Source of the DNA: Nocardia jiangxiensis NBRC 101359
GTDB taxonomy: Bacteria; Actinomycetota; Actinomycetes; Mycobacteriales; Mycobacteriaceae
Assembly: GCF_000308615.1 (NCBI RefSeq)
Contig: NZ_BAGB01000169.1
Location: 62,001-126,000, forward strand
Length of the DNA: 64,000 nt
Direction of reading: 5' to 3'
The position numbers and the translations under genes were made by a program. Shown piece by piece: positions 1 through 8,764 of the stretch; the stretch's first letter is position 1, and each line of letters opens with the position of its first letter. The notes under the pieces were generated by a model. The model was given only the letters and a program-made list of their open reading frames with translations. It had not been told where the DNA came from and ran no database searches.

Positions 1-1
1 C

Positions 2-319
2 GACGAGCGGGCGCTACATGCGATCACTACCCTTGTTCACGACGAGTTCTGTTCCAGCACAATACTTTCCGAAGGAGAAAACGCTCCACTTTCGACGAGG
101 GCTCATCTGACCCGTCGCGAGGACGAGGTCCTGCAACTGGTGCTGAGGGGCCACTCGAACCGCGATATCGCCGAGAAACTGTTCATCTCGGTGGAAACCG
201 TCAAATCACATCTCAAGAGTCTGCTCCGCAAGTACGGTGCCGCCAATCGCTCGGAACTCATCGCACTCGTTCCAGCTGCTTCCACCGAGACTCGACCACC
301 GCAGCGAGCGGTTCGGTGA
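2..319 (+). CDS. LuxR-family regulator, C-terminal part (cut by window edge)
   Basis: The reading frame is open from the first bases and stops at 317-319, so only the last 105 residues are present. They contain a LuxR-type helix-turn-helix: LTRREDEVLQLV, then NRDIAEKLFIS, then TVKSHLKSLLRK and NRSELIAL. This C-terminal end closely resembles the LuxR proteins ending at 9913 and 10839, so all three are probably paralogous transcription factors of one island. The N-terminal sensor part is outside the window, so the signal cannot be guessed. The convergent ligase gene ends 40 bp downstream. Confidence 0.85.
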   Translation, partial: DERALHAITTLVHDEFCSSTILSEGENAPLSTRAHLTRREDEVLQLVLRGHSNRDIAEKLFISVETVKSHLKSLLRKYGAANRSELIALVPAASTETRPPQRAVR

Positions 320-359
320 CGTCCCGCCGACATCTCATCGACGGGACGCACGCACCGGA

Positions 360-1991
360 TCAGCTCGAGGCCACCTCCGAGGAACGCACGGGAGTCAGTA
401 CTCCGGAGGCGATCTCGTCCTGCACCCGGAACTTCTGAATCTTGCCCGACGGCGTCATCGGCAACTCGGCGGTGAAGTACCACAGTGACGGCGCCTTGTG
501 CGCGGCGATTCGCTCGCGGCACCAAGCCTTCAACACGTCGGCTTCGGGCGGGTTGCCCGGATCGTGGGCGCGGATCACGGCGCCGATCTGTTCGCCCCAC
601 TTCTCATCGGGCACACCGACCACGACCGCCTCCGCGATCTCCGGATGTTGAAAGAGCAATTCCTCGATCTCGCGCGGATAGATGTTCAGACCGCCGCGGA
701 TGATCATGTCCTTGAGCCGGCCGGTGATCCGCAGGAACCCCCGCTCGTCCATCACCGCCAGATCGCCCATGTGCAGCCAGCCATCGGCGTCGATCGTCGA
801 GGCGGTAGCTTCCGGCATATCCGAGTAGCCGAGCATGTTCTGATAACCGCGGCAACATATTTCGCCCTGCTCGCCGATCGGGACGATCTCTCCGGTCAGC
901 AGATCGATGATCTTCACCTCTAGTTCGGGCAATGGCTGTCCGACCGTGCACGCCTGGTCCACGGGGTCGTCGGAGATCCTCGTCTGACTTATCACGCCGT
1001 GCATCTCGCTCTGCCCGAACAGAATTGTGAATCGGCAACCGAGGCGTTCGATGACCCGCTCGACCAGCGCCTGCGGCACCGCCGACGCGCCCGACATGAT
1101 GGTGTACACGCTGGACAGGTCACGAGCGCGGAAATCGGGATGTTCCAGCAGGGCGATGAGCATCGTCGGCACCATCAGCGAGTGGGTGCCCCGGTAGGTC
1201 TCGAGCATCTCGAGCATCTGCGCGGCATCGAATGCCGGTAACACCACGAAGGTTCCATGTGCCGCGAACGTACCCAGTTCAGTGACCCCGCCGCCGCCGA
1301 TGTGATACATCGGCATCGCGTTGACGCACACCACCGGACCGGAGCGCCCGGCGCGTTCGAATACGAAGGTCGCCTCGTTGACGATGCCCTTGTGATGCAG
1401 AACCGCCCCCTTGGGGAATCCGGTTGTCCCGGAGGTGTATTGGATCTGCACCGGATCCCTCGGCGATACCTCCGGCAGCGGCGTCGCGGCGTCTGCCGCA
1501 TCCCGGAATGTCTGCCATTCACGAGTGGGCACCGCCTTGCGCAGGTCCGGCAGATTTCCGACGATCTCACCGAGTACGTCCTCGAGGCTCACGCCGCGAT
1601 AACTTTCACGAAAGAACAATCCCGCCGCACGGGACTGGCGCAGGATGTACTCCAATTCGTGCGCCCGGTATGCGGGATTGATCCCGACCACCACCATTCC
1701 CGCCATTGCGATCGCCTGCTGCAGGATCACCCAGTCCGCACTGTTGGGAGCCCAGATCGCGATGCGATCACCGGGCGCGAAATGTGCGAGCAAGGCACGG
1801 GCGACGCCTTCGACGTCAGCCAGCAGTTCGCGATAGGTCCATTCGGACCGATCAGCCGGATCGGGAGTGCCGTCGACAAGAGCCACCTGGTCGGGCACCG
1901 CTGCGGCGGCCTGCCGCAACAGTTCTCCGAGAGTGATGTCACGAACTCCCGAGGTCTGCGAGGCCGGCCATAAGGATTGGGTAAGGGTCAT
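360..1991 (-). CDS. Fatty/alicyclic acyl-CoA synthetase (AMP-forming ligase)
   Basis: A 543-residue member of the adenylate-forming family, which converts a carboxylic acid, ATP and CoA to acyl-CoA via an acyl-AMP. The phosphate-binding loop YTSGTTGFPKG lies about one third of the way in. Further on are the adenine-binding region (LFGQSEMHG), the hinge motif (GRLKDMIIRGGLNIYP) and the C-terminal catalytic Lys in PSGKIQK. Length is normal for medium-chain, aromatic or alicyclic acid ligases. It is separated by 159 bp from the SDR upstream, so it may have its own promoter. It probably activates the acid consumed by module A. Substrate is not readable from sequence. Confidence 0.9.
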   Translation of the reverse strand: MTLTQSLWPASQTSGVRDITLGELLRQAAAAVPDQVALVDGTPDPADRSEWTYRELLADVEGVARALLAHFAPGDRIAIWAPNSADWVILQQAIAMAGMVVVGINPAYRAHELEYILRQSRAAGLFFRESYRGVSLEDVLGEIVGNLPDLRKAVPTREWQTFRDAADAATPLPEVSPRDPVQIQYTSGTTGFPKGAVLHHKGIVNEATFVFERAGRSGPVVCVNAMPMYHIGGGGVTELGTFAAHGTFVVLPAFDAAQMLEMLETYRGTHSLMVPTMLIALLEHPDFRARDLSSVYTIMSGASAVPQALVERVIERLGCRFTILFGQSEMHGVISQTRISDDPVDQACTVGQPLPELEVKIIDLLTGEIVPIGEQGEICCRGYQNMLGYSDMPEATASTIDADGWLHMGDLAVMDERGFLRITGRLKDMIIRGGLNIYPREIEELLFQHPEIAEAVVVGVPDEKWGEQIGAVIRAHDPGNPPEADVLKAWCRERIAAHKAPSLWYFTAELPMTPSGKIQKFRVQDEIASGVLTPVRSSEVASS

Positions 1992-2150
1992 CGTGCGAGC
2001 GCCTTTTGCTGTGCGGGTTCGAATGCTGCTGTGAATTCATGTGCCGCCGATCACGGCCCGGCGCTGACAAATATGACGCCGATCACACTCAATGTACTAC
2101 AGAATTGGATCTATCATCTACGAAACTGTCGAATGTTTCGGCCGGGTCGG

Positions 2151-2951
2151 CTAACCGGACGAAATGCCTCCGTTGGGACTCACCGCCTGTCCGGTGATCC
2201 GGCGAGCCTGCGGACTGCACAGGAACAGGATGAGATCAGCGACGTCCGACGGTTCCGCGACACCGAGTGATGCTGCGCGAGCTGCCTTTTCGAAGAGTTT
2301 CGCGCCGAACGGATCGGCCATCACCCGGTCGTACGCTCCGGTGTCCCGGATCAGCGAGGGCGTCACGGCATTGACCCGGATACCGTCACGCTTGGCCTCC
2401 ATCGCCAAGGCCCTGCTGAACATGACGATCGCCGCCATCGCCCCGCCGATCACGCTCTCCCCCGGAGTCGGGTATTTGGCCGCATCGGAGGCGACGTTGA
2501 CGATCACGCCGCCGCGCTGCGTCCGCATATCCGGCAGGACGGCCCGGCACATGTTGATCGGGCCGAGCGCCTGCTGCGTCAGGATCGCCGGAACGTCCTC
2601 GGGGGCGATCTCGTGGAACAGCCGCGGCGTGAACGCACTCACGGTGCTGTTGACCAGGATGTCCGCCGGTCCCAATCCGGCGCGCAGTTCCCCCGCCACC
2701 CGTCCCGCTTCGCCGGGGTCGTTGACGTCACCGGCGACGTACAGGCACCACACCCCAAGCGCCAGCGATCGGATGTCCTCCGCCGCCCGCTGCCCCCGTT
2801 CCGGATCACGGCCCACCAGACCGATCCGCTGTGTTCCGGCCGCCACGAATCGGTGCGCGACCTCCAGTCCGACCCCGTTCGTACCGCCCACGATGTACAC
2901 CGTCGATTCCGCCGGAGCCGGAACCCGGATCTCATCGGTCTCGCTGATCAT
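2151..2951 (-). CDS. SDR-fold protein of module A, catalytic Tyr/Lys replaced
   Basis: A 266-residue short-chain dehydrogenase/reductase-fold protein with a recognisable dinucleotide-binding start (VGGTNGVGLE) and the usual RVN...P segment after the active site. Counting from the conserved Ser155, the Tyr expected at +13 is Ile168 and the Lys expected at +17 is Met172; the NNAG motif is VNSTV. Classic SDR catalysis is therefore unlikely. Its start overlaps the stop of the activator gene by 4 bp and has an AAGGAG site 6 bp upstream, so it is the last gene of the module A operon. A paralogue at 23072-23893 has the same two substitutions, which argues against random decay. Confidence 0.85.
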   Translation of the reverse strand: MISETDEIRVPAPAESTVYIVGGTNGVGLEVAHRFVAAGTQRIGLVGRDPERGQRAAEDIRSLALGVWCLYVAGDVNDPGEAGRVAGELRAGLGPADILVNSTVSAFTPRLFHEIAPEDVPAILTQQALGPINMCRAVLPDMRTQRGGVIVNVASDAAKYPTPGESVIGGAMAAIVMFSRALAMEAKRDGIRVNAVTPSLIRDTGAYDRVMADPFGAKLFEKAARAASLGVAEPSDVADLILFLCSPQARRITGQAVSPNGGISSG

Positions 2952-3898
2952 GGTGCGCTCCTTCGCAATTCGATCGGCACCGGACCGGCATCGGCGGGCT
3001 GCGCGAGCACACCGTCGCAGTCGAGGCAGTGCGGCGTGACGGCTGCCGCCGTCGCGGCCACCTGCTCACCGGCCGCGGCATCGCGCTCGGAGCGTGCGGC
3101 GGCCGTGCCGAGATACTCGTCGCGGGCGAGCAGGCCCGCACCGTAGGCACCGGCGATCTGTGGCTGCTCGAGCAGTTCGACCGGATGCCGCAACGCCTGC
3201 GACACGTAGTGCAGCGCGGCGGGATTCTTCGCGACCCCGCCGGTCATCACGGCCGGAAAAACCCTGCCCACCTGCGCGACCAGCCCCAGGGTGCGCGCGG
3301 CGACCGCCCGATGCACCGATGCCGCCACATCGGCCTTCGAACGTCCCTGAGCCAGCAGCGAAATGACTTCGGTCTCGGCGAAGGTCGCGCACATACTGCT
3401 CACCTCGAGGGTGTCCGAGCCCGCGAGCGCGAGCTCACCCACCTCCTCGATCTCGGCCTCCAGCGCCCGAGCAAGTACGTCGAAGAACCGGCCGGTACCA
3501 CTGGCGCACCGATCGTTCATCGCGAACCGATCCACCAGGCCCTCGTCGTCGACGATGATCGCCTTGCTGTCCTGACCGCCGATATCGATCACCAGACGCA
3601 CCCCGGGGCGCAGTGCCGCCGCACCCCTGGCGTGACAGGTGATCTCGGTGTAGCTGCGATCCGCCCCGGGCACCAGTTTCCGCCCGTAGCCGGTGCTCAC
3701 GGTCCAGCGAATCTCGTCACGTGACACCGCGGCGGCGCGCAGCGCGCCGTCGATCGCACGCGCAACCGCGGCCGGGCTCACCGCGCCCATCTGCACGACA
3801 TCCGCCCCGCGCAATTCGCCGTCGCGATCGACCACGGCGGCCTTCGCCGTGGTCGATCCGAGGTCCACGCCCAGGACGAACCAGTTGTCCGCGTTCAC
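2948..3898 (-). CDS. 2-hydroxyacyl-CoA dehydratase/benzoyl-CoA reductase activator ATPase, module A
   Basis: A 316-residue ASKHA-fold ATPase of the BcrA/BadF/HgdC family. Such proteins form a dimer around one [4Fe-4S] cluster and use ATP to push an electron into the dehydratase or reductase. Visible are the phosphate loop GVDLGSTTAKAA, the second nucleotide motif VIDIGGQDSKAI, cluster ligands Cys131 (NDRCASGTGRF) and Cys170 (SSMCATFAETE), and the adenosine motif TGGVAKN. A single activator gene points to a homodimer as in HgdC/HadI, not the BcrA/BcrD heterodimer. A C-terminal extension carries a CxxC pair (HCLDC). Start is GTG at 3898 with a GAGGG site. It lies 28 bp after the large subunit. 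Confidence 0.93.
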   Translation of the reverse strand: MNADNWFVLGVDLGSTTAKAAVVDRDGELRGADVVQMGAVSPAAVARAIDGALRAAAVSRDEIRWTVSTGYGRKLVPGADRSYTEITCHARGAAALRPGVRLVIDIGGQDSKAIIVDDEGLVDRFAMNDRCASGTGRFFDVLARALEAEIEEVGELALAGSDTLEVSSMCATFAETEVISLLAQGRSKADVAASVHRAVAARTLGLVAQVGRVFPAVMTGGVAKNPAALHYVSQALRHPVELLEQPQIAGAYGAGLLARDEYLGTAAARSERDAAAGEQVAATAAAVTPHCLDCDGVLAQPADAGPVPIELRRSAP

Positions 3899-3926
3899 GA
3901 CGACGCCCTCTTCGTATCGGCCACGG

Positions 3927-5267
3927 TTACACCCGCGACTTCATCCGCTGGACATCGATCGCTTCCAGCATCGCCTCGAGCCGGCTGTCGAACAGCTCGT
4001 CGTTGTAGAACGACGCGTCCGCGACATCCCCTTCGAAGAAGAACGACTTCACGCCACGCTCGCGTTCGGCGGTCCGAGCGAGCATGGCCTGCGGATTGGT
4101 CATGGCCCGGCAGGTGCGCGTGGAGTGGAAGGCGATGCCATCGATCGCGTATTCGTCCAGACGCCGCAGCAGCAATTCCTCCAGATTCTTCAACCCGTGA
4201 TTGAGCGGGCACAGCAGATAGTGCTGCGCCATTCCCAGCAGCGGATTGTCGGTATCGATGAGTTGCGGTTCCTGCCAAAAGGATTCGTGGGTGTAGCGAC
4301 CCGCGACGACGGCCACGTCGTACTCGGCGAACTTCCGGGTGAGGAAGCCGAGCTTGTTCCAGTTCATGATGCCGTCGAAGTACACCCGGTAACGCTCGTC
4401 CGCCAGCGCGCTGACCCCGTCGGCGACGCGCTGTTCGATCTCGGACTTCACACCGGCGAAATAGTCGACCAGGTCCTGATTTCCGGGCAGGAAGTTGATC
4501 GGCGCGATACTCGCCACCCAGTCCCAGTAGGTCGCCGGAGTAGGCGCCTGCGTGCACAGCGCCATCGCCTCGAGGCGCAGTTCCGAGGCTCGCTTGATGT
4601 AGAACATGCTCTCGCTCAGCGCATCCCAGTCGAAGGGCCGCCCGGTCTGCTGCTCGAGGAATTCGATCAGTTCACGTAGTTGCCCTTCGACGTACTGCCC
4701 GACCTCGGTCCACTCCTGCCCGCGCATATACCCGGCATCGGGCTTGTTACCCCACAACATCGGGATCGAGACGTTGAACAGCGGAAGTTTGCGGTCGAAC
4801 ACCCGGTACGTCATCGCGTCCCACTGCTGACCGGTGCTGCAGCCGGCGTAGCCGTTGACGAAGAAGTCCGGCGCCGGCAATTTCGCGGCGAGTTCCTGCT
4901 GGTCGACCATCCCGACGACTCCGGTCGCCTGTTCGTTGACGGTCTGGTGGGTCAGCACCGCGCACCCCAGATGGGTGCGCGCGTACGAGCACAGCTCGCC
5001 GATATATCCGTATTCGGCCCCGGCCGCTTGCGCCGGACCTTCCAGATGCTGGGCCGCCAGGCGGGCGGCGAACGCCTCCCCGTGGCACCATTCCAGCCCC
5101 GCGGCCTGGAACAGCGGGTTCAGCGCCGCGCCGTTGTACCACACGACATGTTTGCCCCGCTCTTTCGCGGTGAAAATGTTTTCCCAGTAGTCGGCCACCA
5201 TTCGGCCCCCGGCCCGGGTGCTGGACAGCCGATTCGCCTTTTCGGTACTCGCTTGCTGGATCGCCAT
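3927..5267 (-). CDS. 2-hydroxyacyl-CoA dehydratase/benzoyl-CoA reductase family large subunit, module A
   Basis: A 446-residue HGD-D family protein, one of the two Fe-S subunits that accept the energised electron and reduce the acyl-CoA substrate. The three Cys expected to hold a [4Fe-4S] cluster are best matched by Cys93 (GELCSYAR), Cys143 (YAGCSTGQ) and Cys386 (TRTCRAMT). All three are kept in the module B copy. Length resembles BcrB/BzdO or HgdA/HadB. It starts with an AAGGAG site 6 bp before the ATG and lies 26 bp after the small subunit. Whether the enzyme is a dehydratase or a ring reductase cannot be decided from the sequence. Such enzymes are oxygen-sensitive, which is odd for an aerobic actinomycete. 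Confidence 0.92.
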   Translation of the reverse strand: MAIQQASTEKANRLSSTRAGGRMVADYWENIFTAKERGKHVVWYNGAALNPLFQAAGLEWCHGEAFAARLAAQHLEGPAQAAGAEYGYIGELCSYARTHLGCAVLTHQTVNEQATGVVGMVDQQELAAKLPAPDFFVNGYAGCSTGQQWDAMTYRVFDRKLPLFNVSIPMLWGNKPDAGYMRGQEWTEVGQYVEGQLRELIEFLEQQTGRPFDWDALSESMFYIKRASELRLEAMALCTQAPTPATYWDWVASIAPINFLPGNQDLVDYFAGVKSEIEQRVADGVSALADERYRVYFDGIMNWNKLGFLTRKFAEYDVAVVAGRYTHESFWQEPQLIDTDNPLLGMAQHYLLCPLNHGLKNLEELLLRRLDEYAIDGIAFHSTRTCRAMTNPQAMLARTAERERGVKSFFFEGDVADASFYNDELFDSRLEAMLEAIDVQRMKSRV

Positions 5268-5293
5268 GGTGAACTCCTTCGTACGTGGTGAGA

Positions 5294-6466
5294 TCAGGAA
5301 CGGGCCGCGGCCGGTTGGCGACGGATGCGTTCGATGAACGTCTCCATGCGCGTACGCACCGTCTCGATCGGATTGCCTTCGTGCTCGGTTTCGAGCAGAA
5401 GTGCCGGAATGCCGCGCGCCTCGAGCGCCTTGCGCAGTTCGGGGTAGTAGAGCATGTGCGGCTCACAGAATTTCGCCATGAGCACGACGACCCCGTCGGC
5501 GCGGCTGGCCTCGATCGAATCGATCAGGTAGGTGTCCCAGTCGATACGGGTGGTGACCCGAGTAGGACAGGGTGCGTTCCGATTGCGGTCCAGGTACCAC
5601 TCCGATAAGGCCGCGAGTGGATCGCCGGACTCGGGGACGTCGGTGGAGATGTAGCGGTATCCGGTGTACAGGTCGTCGTCGACGACCATCGCGCCGCTCT
5701 CCTCGATCAGATTCAGCAGTTCTGGGCGCGGACCGTGACAGAAGTGGCCCGACAGGTGTACGCGCACCAGATCCGCGCGCGGTTCCGCGGTCGCGTCGAG
5801 CCCGGCCAGCAGTGCGCGAAGCAGCGTCGTGTGCTCCTGGATGTCCATGACCATGCTGGACTTGATCAACGTCTGCATATCGGTGGCGGTGATCCAGGCA
5901 CGGCCGGAGCGGCGCAGGTCGTACAACTCACGCAGCAACCGCCGGTTCTCGTTGAACAGACCGATGCTGCGCGCCAATCGTTCGGGCGTCAGCGTCACTC
6001 CCAGGACGGTCTCGACCTCACGTTTCGCATCCTCGATCCGGCCGGCGACCCGAGGCTGGGTCCAGGCGTCGTCCATCGCGCTGGTGAACTGCGCGAAGTG
6101 CATCGGCTTGTCCGGACGCGCCCAGCGGATCACGTCGACCGCGCCGAGCAACTGCACACAGTGGTCCGCGACGACGAAGGCGTCGAAGATATCGAGCCGA
6201 CCGCGCGCCGCCTGGTCGGCCACGCTGCGCGTATAGCCGCAGTAGAACTCGGCCAGCAGACTCCGACCCTCGGTGATCGGGGTCGGATCGTCCTGCACGA
6301 CAACCGGCAGCCCGCCGGCGGCATGCACGATCTCTGCGGGGAAGTTCATCGGGAACAAGGCGATGGCCTTGCCTCGGCTCCTGTCCTTCCACTCCCGCAC
6401 GCACGTCATCGGATCGTCGGCCGCCAGTCGAAACACCGACATGGCCGCCGGTTCCAGTTCGCTCAT
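5294..6466 (-). CDS. 2-hydroxyacyl-CoA dehydratase/benzoyl-CoA reductase family small subunit, module A
   Basis: A 390-residue partner subunit of the BcrC/HgdB/HadC type. The signature MAKFCEPHMLYYPELRK near residue 334 and the following GIPALLLETE are typical of this subunit. Candidate cluster ligands are Cys76 (EFYCGYTR), Cys103 (ADHCVQL) and Cys334. I chose the ATG at 6466, preceded by GAGAGG, over an in-frame ATG 66 bp upstream that would add a low-complexity leader absent from the module B copy. It is the first gene of the operon small subunit-large subunit-activator-SDR, transcribed leftward from the region shared with the racemase gene. Confidence 0.92.
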   Translation of the reverse strand: MSELEPAAMSVFRLAADDPMTCVREWKDRSRGKAIALFPMNFPAEIVHAAGGLPVVVQDDPTPITEGRSLLAEFYCGYTRSVADQAARGRLDIFDAFVVADHCVQLLGAVDVIRWARPDKPMHFAQFTSAMDDAWTQPRVAGRIEDAKREVETVLGVTLTPERLARSIGLFNENRRLLRELYDLRRSGRAWITATDMQTLIKSSMVMDIQEHTTLLRALLAGLDATAEPRADLVRVHLSGHFCHGPRPELLNLIEESGAMVVDDDLYTGYRYISTDVPESGDPLAALSEWYLDRNRNAPCPTRVTTRIDWDTYLIDSIEASRADGVVVLMAKFCEPHMLYYPELRKALEARGIPALLLETEHEGNPIETVRTRMETFIERIRRQPAAARS

Positions 6467-6541
6467 ATCACGCCTCTCGGGCTGCTCGGATCGTCGCTCG
6501 GCAGGTTCTCGAAACACCGCCGCGACACACAACGTAGTGAT

Positions 6542-6579
6542 ACGTTATTGGACAGATAGTAGCCTATACTGTCAAACGT
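6542..6579. promoter_or_regulatory. Divergent control region with interrupted palindrome
   Basis: Between the divergent module A operon and the racemase gene lies an interrupted dyad: ACGTT (6542), GACAG (6551), TAG (6557), then CTA (6564), CTGTC (6569) and AACGT (6575). The minus strand offers a TTGACA at 6575-6570 and the plus strand a TATACT at 6565-6570. This suggests overlapping promoters controlled by a dimeric repressor. The nearby PaaX-like protein is the obvious candidate; this link is inference. Confidence 0.5.
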
Positions 6580-6603
6580 TGAAACCGGTTCGAGAGGGTT
6601 CGG

Positions 6604-7707
6604 ATGGAAAAGGCGCTGGAAGGGCTTCGCGTCGTCGAACTGGCGGGCATCGGCCCGTCACCGCACGCCGCAATGCTGCTGGCCGACCTGGGCGCCGACG
6701 TGGTGCGCGTCGAACGACCGGGCGGTGTCACGGAATTGGTTCCGCCGGATAAGGATTCGGTGCTGCGCAACCGGCGTTCGGTCAACGCCGACCTCAAGGA
6801 CCCGGCCGGACTCGCACAGGCGCTGGCGCTGATCGACCGGGCCGACGTCGTGCTCGAGAGCTACCGCCCTGGTGTGGCCGAGCGTCTCGGCATCGGCCCG
6901 AACGTGTGTACCGCACGCAATCCACGACTGATCTACGCTCGCATCACCGGCTGGGGACAGTCCGGTCCGCTGGCCGCCTACGCCGGTCACGACATCAATT
7001 ACCTCGCCTTGAGCGGAGCCCTGAACGCCATCGGGCGCGAAGGCGACAAACCGCTCGCACCTCTCAATCTGGTCGCCGATCTCGGCGGTGGTTCCATGCC
7101 AGCCGTGCTGGGCATCCTCGCCGCCCTGCACTCACGGACCCGAACCGGCGCCGGGCAGGTGCTCGACATCGCGATGATCGACGGTGTGAGCACGCTGATG
7201 GCCATGTACTGGACGTTGACCGAGAACGGCCAGTGGTCCACTCGCGGCACCAATGTGCTCGACGGCGGGGCCCCCTTCTATGACACCTACGAGTGCGCGG
7301 ACAGCGGCTACGTCGCGGTCGGCGCCATCGAGCCGGGGTTCTACGCTCAACTGCTCGAGGGGCTCGGACTCGATCGATCCGAACTTTCCGAGCAGTACGA
7401 CAGGACCGGGTGGGCGCGGATGCGCGACCGTTTCGCGGAAATCTTCCGCACCCGAACCCGCGCGGAGTGGGTCGCCGTCTACGAGACGCTGGATGCCTGT
7501 GTGACACCGGTACTTTCGCTCGCCGAGGTCCCCGAGCATCCACACATCCGCGTACGCGACACGGTGATCGAGGCATTCGGCCAACGCCAGCCCGCGGCAA
7601 CACCACGTTTCTCCGACGCACCGGCGGCCACATATACCGCACCGCGGGTTCCAGGCGCCGATTCGCGATCCGTTTTCCACGACTGGGGTATCGACAGCAT
7701 GCCGTGA
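6604..7707 (+). CDS. CoA-transferase family III protein, alpha-methylacyl-CoA racemase-like
   Basis: A 367-residue CaiB/BaiF-family protein. The N-terminus (GLRVVELAGIGPSPHAAMLL) and the GHDINYLALSGAL segment are typical of alpha-methylacyl-CoA racemase rather than of CoA transferases such as Frc. His129 and Asp159 occupy the places of the catalytic His126/Asp156 pair of the mycobacterial enzyme MCR. The expected reaction is interconversion of 2R- and 2S-methylacyl-CoA before dehydrogenation. It starts after a GAGAGGG site and is divergent from module A, so it probably works on the same branched or cyclic acyl-CoA. A transferase role cannot be excluded. Confidence 0.85.
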   Translation: MEKALEGLRVVELAGIGPSPHAAMLLADLGADVVRVERPGGVTELVPPDKDSVLRNRRSVNADLKDPAGLAQALALIDRADVVLESYRPGVAERLGIGPNVCTARNPRLIYARITGWGQSGPLAAYAGHDINYLALSGALNAIGREGDKPLAPLNLVADLGGGSMPAVLGILAALHSRTRTGAGQVLDIAMIDGVSTLMAMYWTLTENGQWSTRGTNVLDGGAPFYDTYECADSGYVAVGAIEPGFYAQLLEGLGLDRSELSEQYDRTGWARMRDRFAEIFRTRTRAEWVAVYETLDACVTPVLSLAEVPEHPHIRVRDTVIEAFGQRQPAATPRFSDAPAATYTAPRVPGADSRSVFHDWGIDSMP

Positions 7708-7754
7708 ATATCCGAATCGGCTTGTGAGCCAGGTCCGGCGGGAGGCTGCGCGCA

Positions 7755-8654
7755 ATGGCCCGAGGACGGGTCGCAGTGACCGAGCACCGTCGGTTGCGCG
7801 ACGATGGAAGGATGTCCGACGACGACGCGACGCCGCCACCCACCCGGGACACACCGACTCGAAGCGCCCGATCCGTGCTCATCACCGTGCTGGGCGAGCT
7901 GGTCGAGCCGTATGGCCAACCGGTTCGGACCGCGTCGTTGCTGTACGTCCTGGAAGGGCTGGGCTATGGCGCCCATGCCGGCCGACAAGCCATTGCCCGC
8001 ACCGGATCGGCAGGTCTGATCACCGCACACCGCGAGGGCCGCGAGACCCTCTGGACGCTTACCGACAAGGCATATCTGCTCTTCACCGAAGGCGATGTGC
8101 GGGTGTTCTCCGCCGATATCGATCCAGCAGAGTGGGACGGCCGCTGGCTGGTGCTCAACGTGCCCATACCGGAGTCACACCGTTCCACTCGCAAGAAGCT
8201 CTATGCAGCCCTGCGGTGGGCAGGTTTCGGCAATCCGGCGCCGGGCGTATGGGTGAGTCCCCATGTCGTACGCGCGGGCGAGGCAGCCAAGGCGATCGAC
8301 TCTCTCGGACTGACCTCGAATTCGGTCTCCTTCGTGGGAACCACTTCTATCGCAGGCATTTCCGAGGAGGAGCTGGTGCGCCGCTCCTGGGATCTCGACG
8401 CTGCCCAGCGTGCCTACGACGAGCTGCTCGAACGGTTCGATTCGCACGTCTTCGCCCCTGGCGACGAATTGTTGTTCGCCCATGTCGAACTGGCCGACGC
8501 GCTCCGGCACATGACCTATCTGGATCCTCGACTGCCGGAGGTCCTACTCCCCGACTGGCACGGGCAGCAGGCCGCCAAGCGACTACGCGACCTCCGGTCC
8601 GAGTGGACGCCTGCCGCGCACGCGCACTGGCGCCACATCGCCGGCTTCGAATAA
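7755..8654 (+). CDS. PaaX-like transcriptional repressor (module A)
   Basis: A 299-residue protein of the PaaX family: N-terminal winged helix (about residues 36-100), a central ferredoxin-like part with the EWDGRWLVLNVPIPES and TRKKLYAALRWAGFG segments, and a PaaX C-terminal domain ending in WTPAAHAHWRHI. Family members repress aromatic or fatty-acid catabolic genes and are released by a CoA thioester such as phenylacetyl-CoA. The ATG at 7755 has GGGAGG 9 bp upstream; a second ATG at 7812 has no properly spaced site. It follows the racemase gene by 47 bp and probably controls module A. A paralogue is at 29064-29894. Confidence 0.9.
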   Translation: MARGRVAVTEHRRLRDDGRMSDDDATPPPTRDTPTRSARSVLITVLGELVEPYGQPVRTASLLYVLEGLGYGAHAGRQAIARTGSAGLITAHREGRETLWTLTDKAYLLFTEGDVRVFSADIDPAEWDGRWLVLNVPIPESHRSTRKKLYAALRWAGFGNPAPGVWVSPHVVRAGEAAKAIDSLGLTSNSVSFVGTTSIAGISEEELVRRSWDLDAAQRAYDELLERFDSHVFAPGDELLFAHVELADALRHMTYLDPRLPEVLLPDWHGQQAAKRLRDLRSEWTPAAHAHWRHIAGFE

Positions 8655-8660
8655 CCCAAC

Positions 8661-8689
8661 TTTTGGACATACCATATACATGGTATGGT
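8661..8689 (+). promoter_or_regulatory. Promoter with inverted repeat ATACCAT-N4-ATGGTAT
   Basis: A perfect 7-bp inverted repeat (8669-8675 and 8680-8686) overlaps a possible TATGGT -10 element at 8684-8689, with TTTTGG at 8661 spaced 17 bp upstream. The 11-mer TTTTGGACATA at 8661-8671 recurs exactly at 25266-25276, inside the promoter region of the acyl-CoA dehydrogenase operon. It precedes the GAF-LuxR gene by about 75 bp. Confidence 0.5.
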
Positions 8690-8764
8690 GTGCGGCAGGT
8701 CACATGACGTCGTCGTCGACGAACACCGCCGCGCGTCGGTGGCCGTTCGGCACGAGGAGTGGAA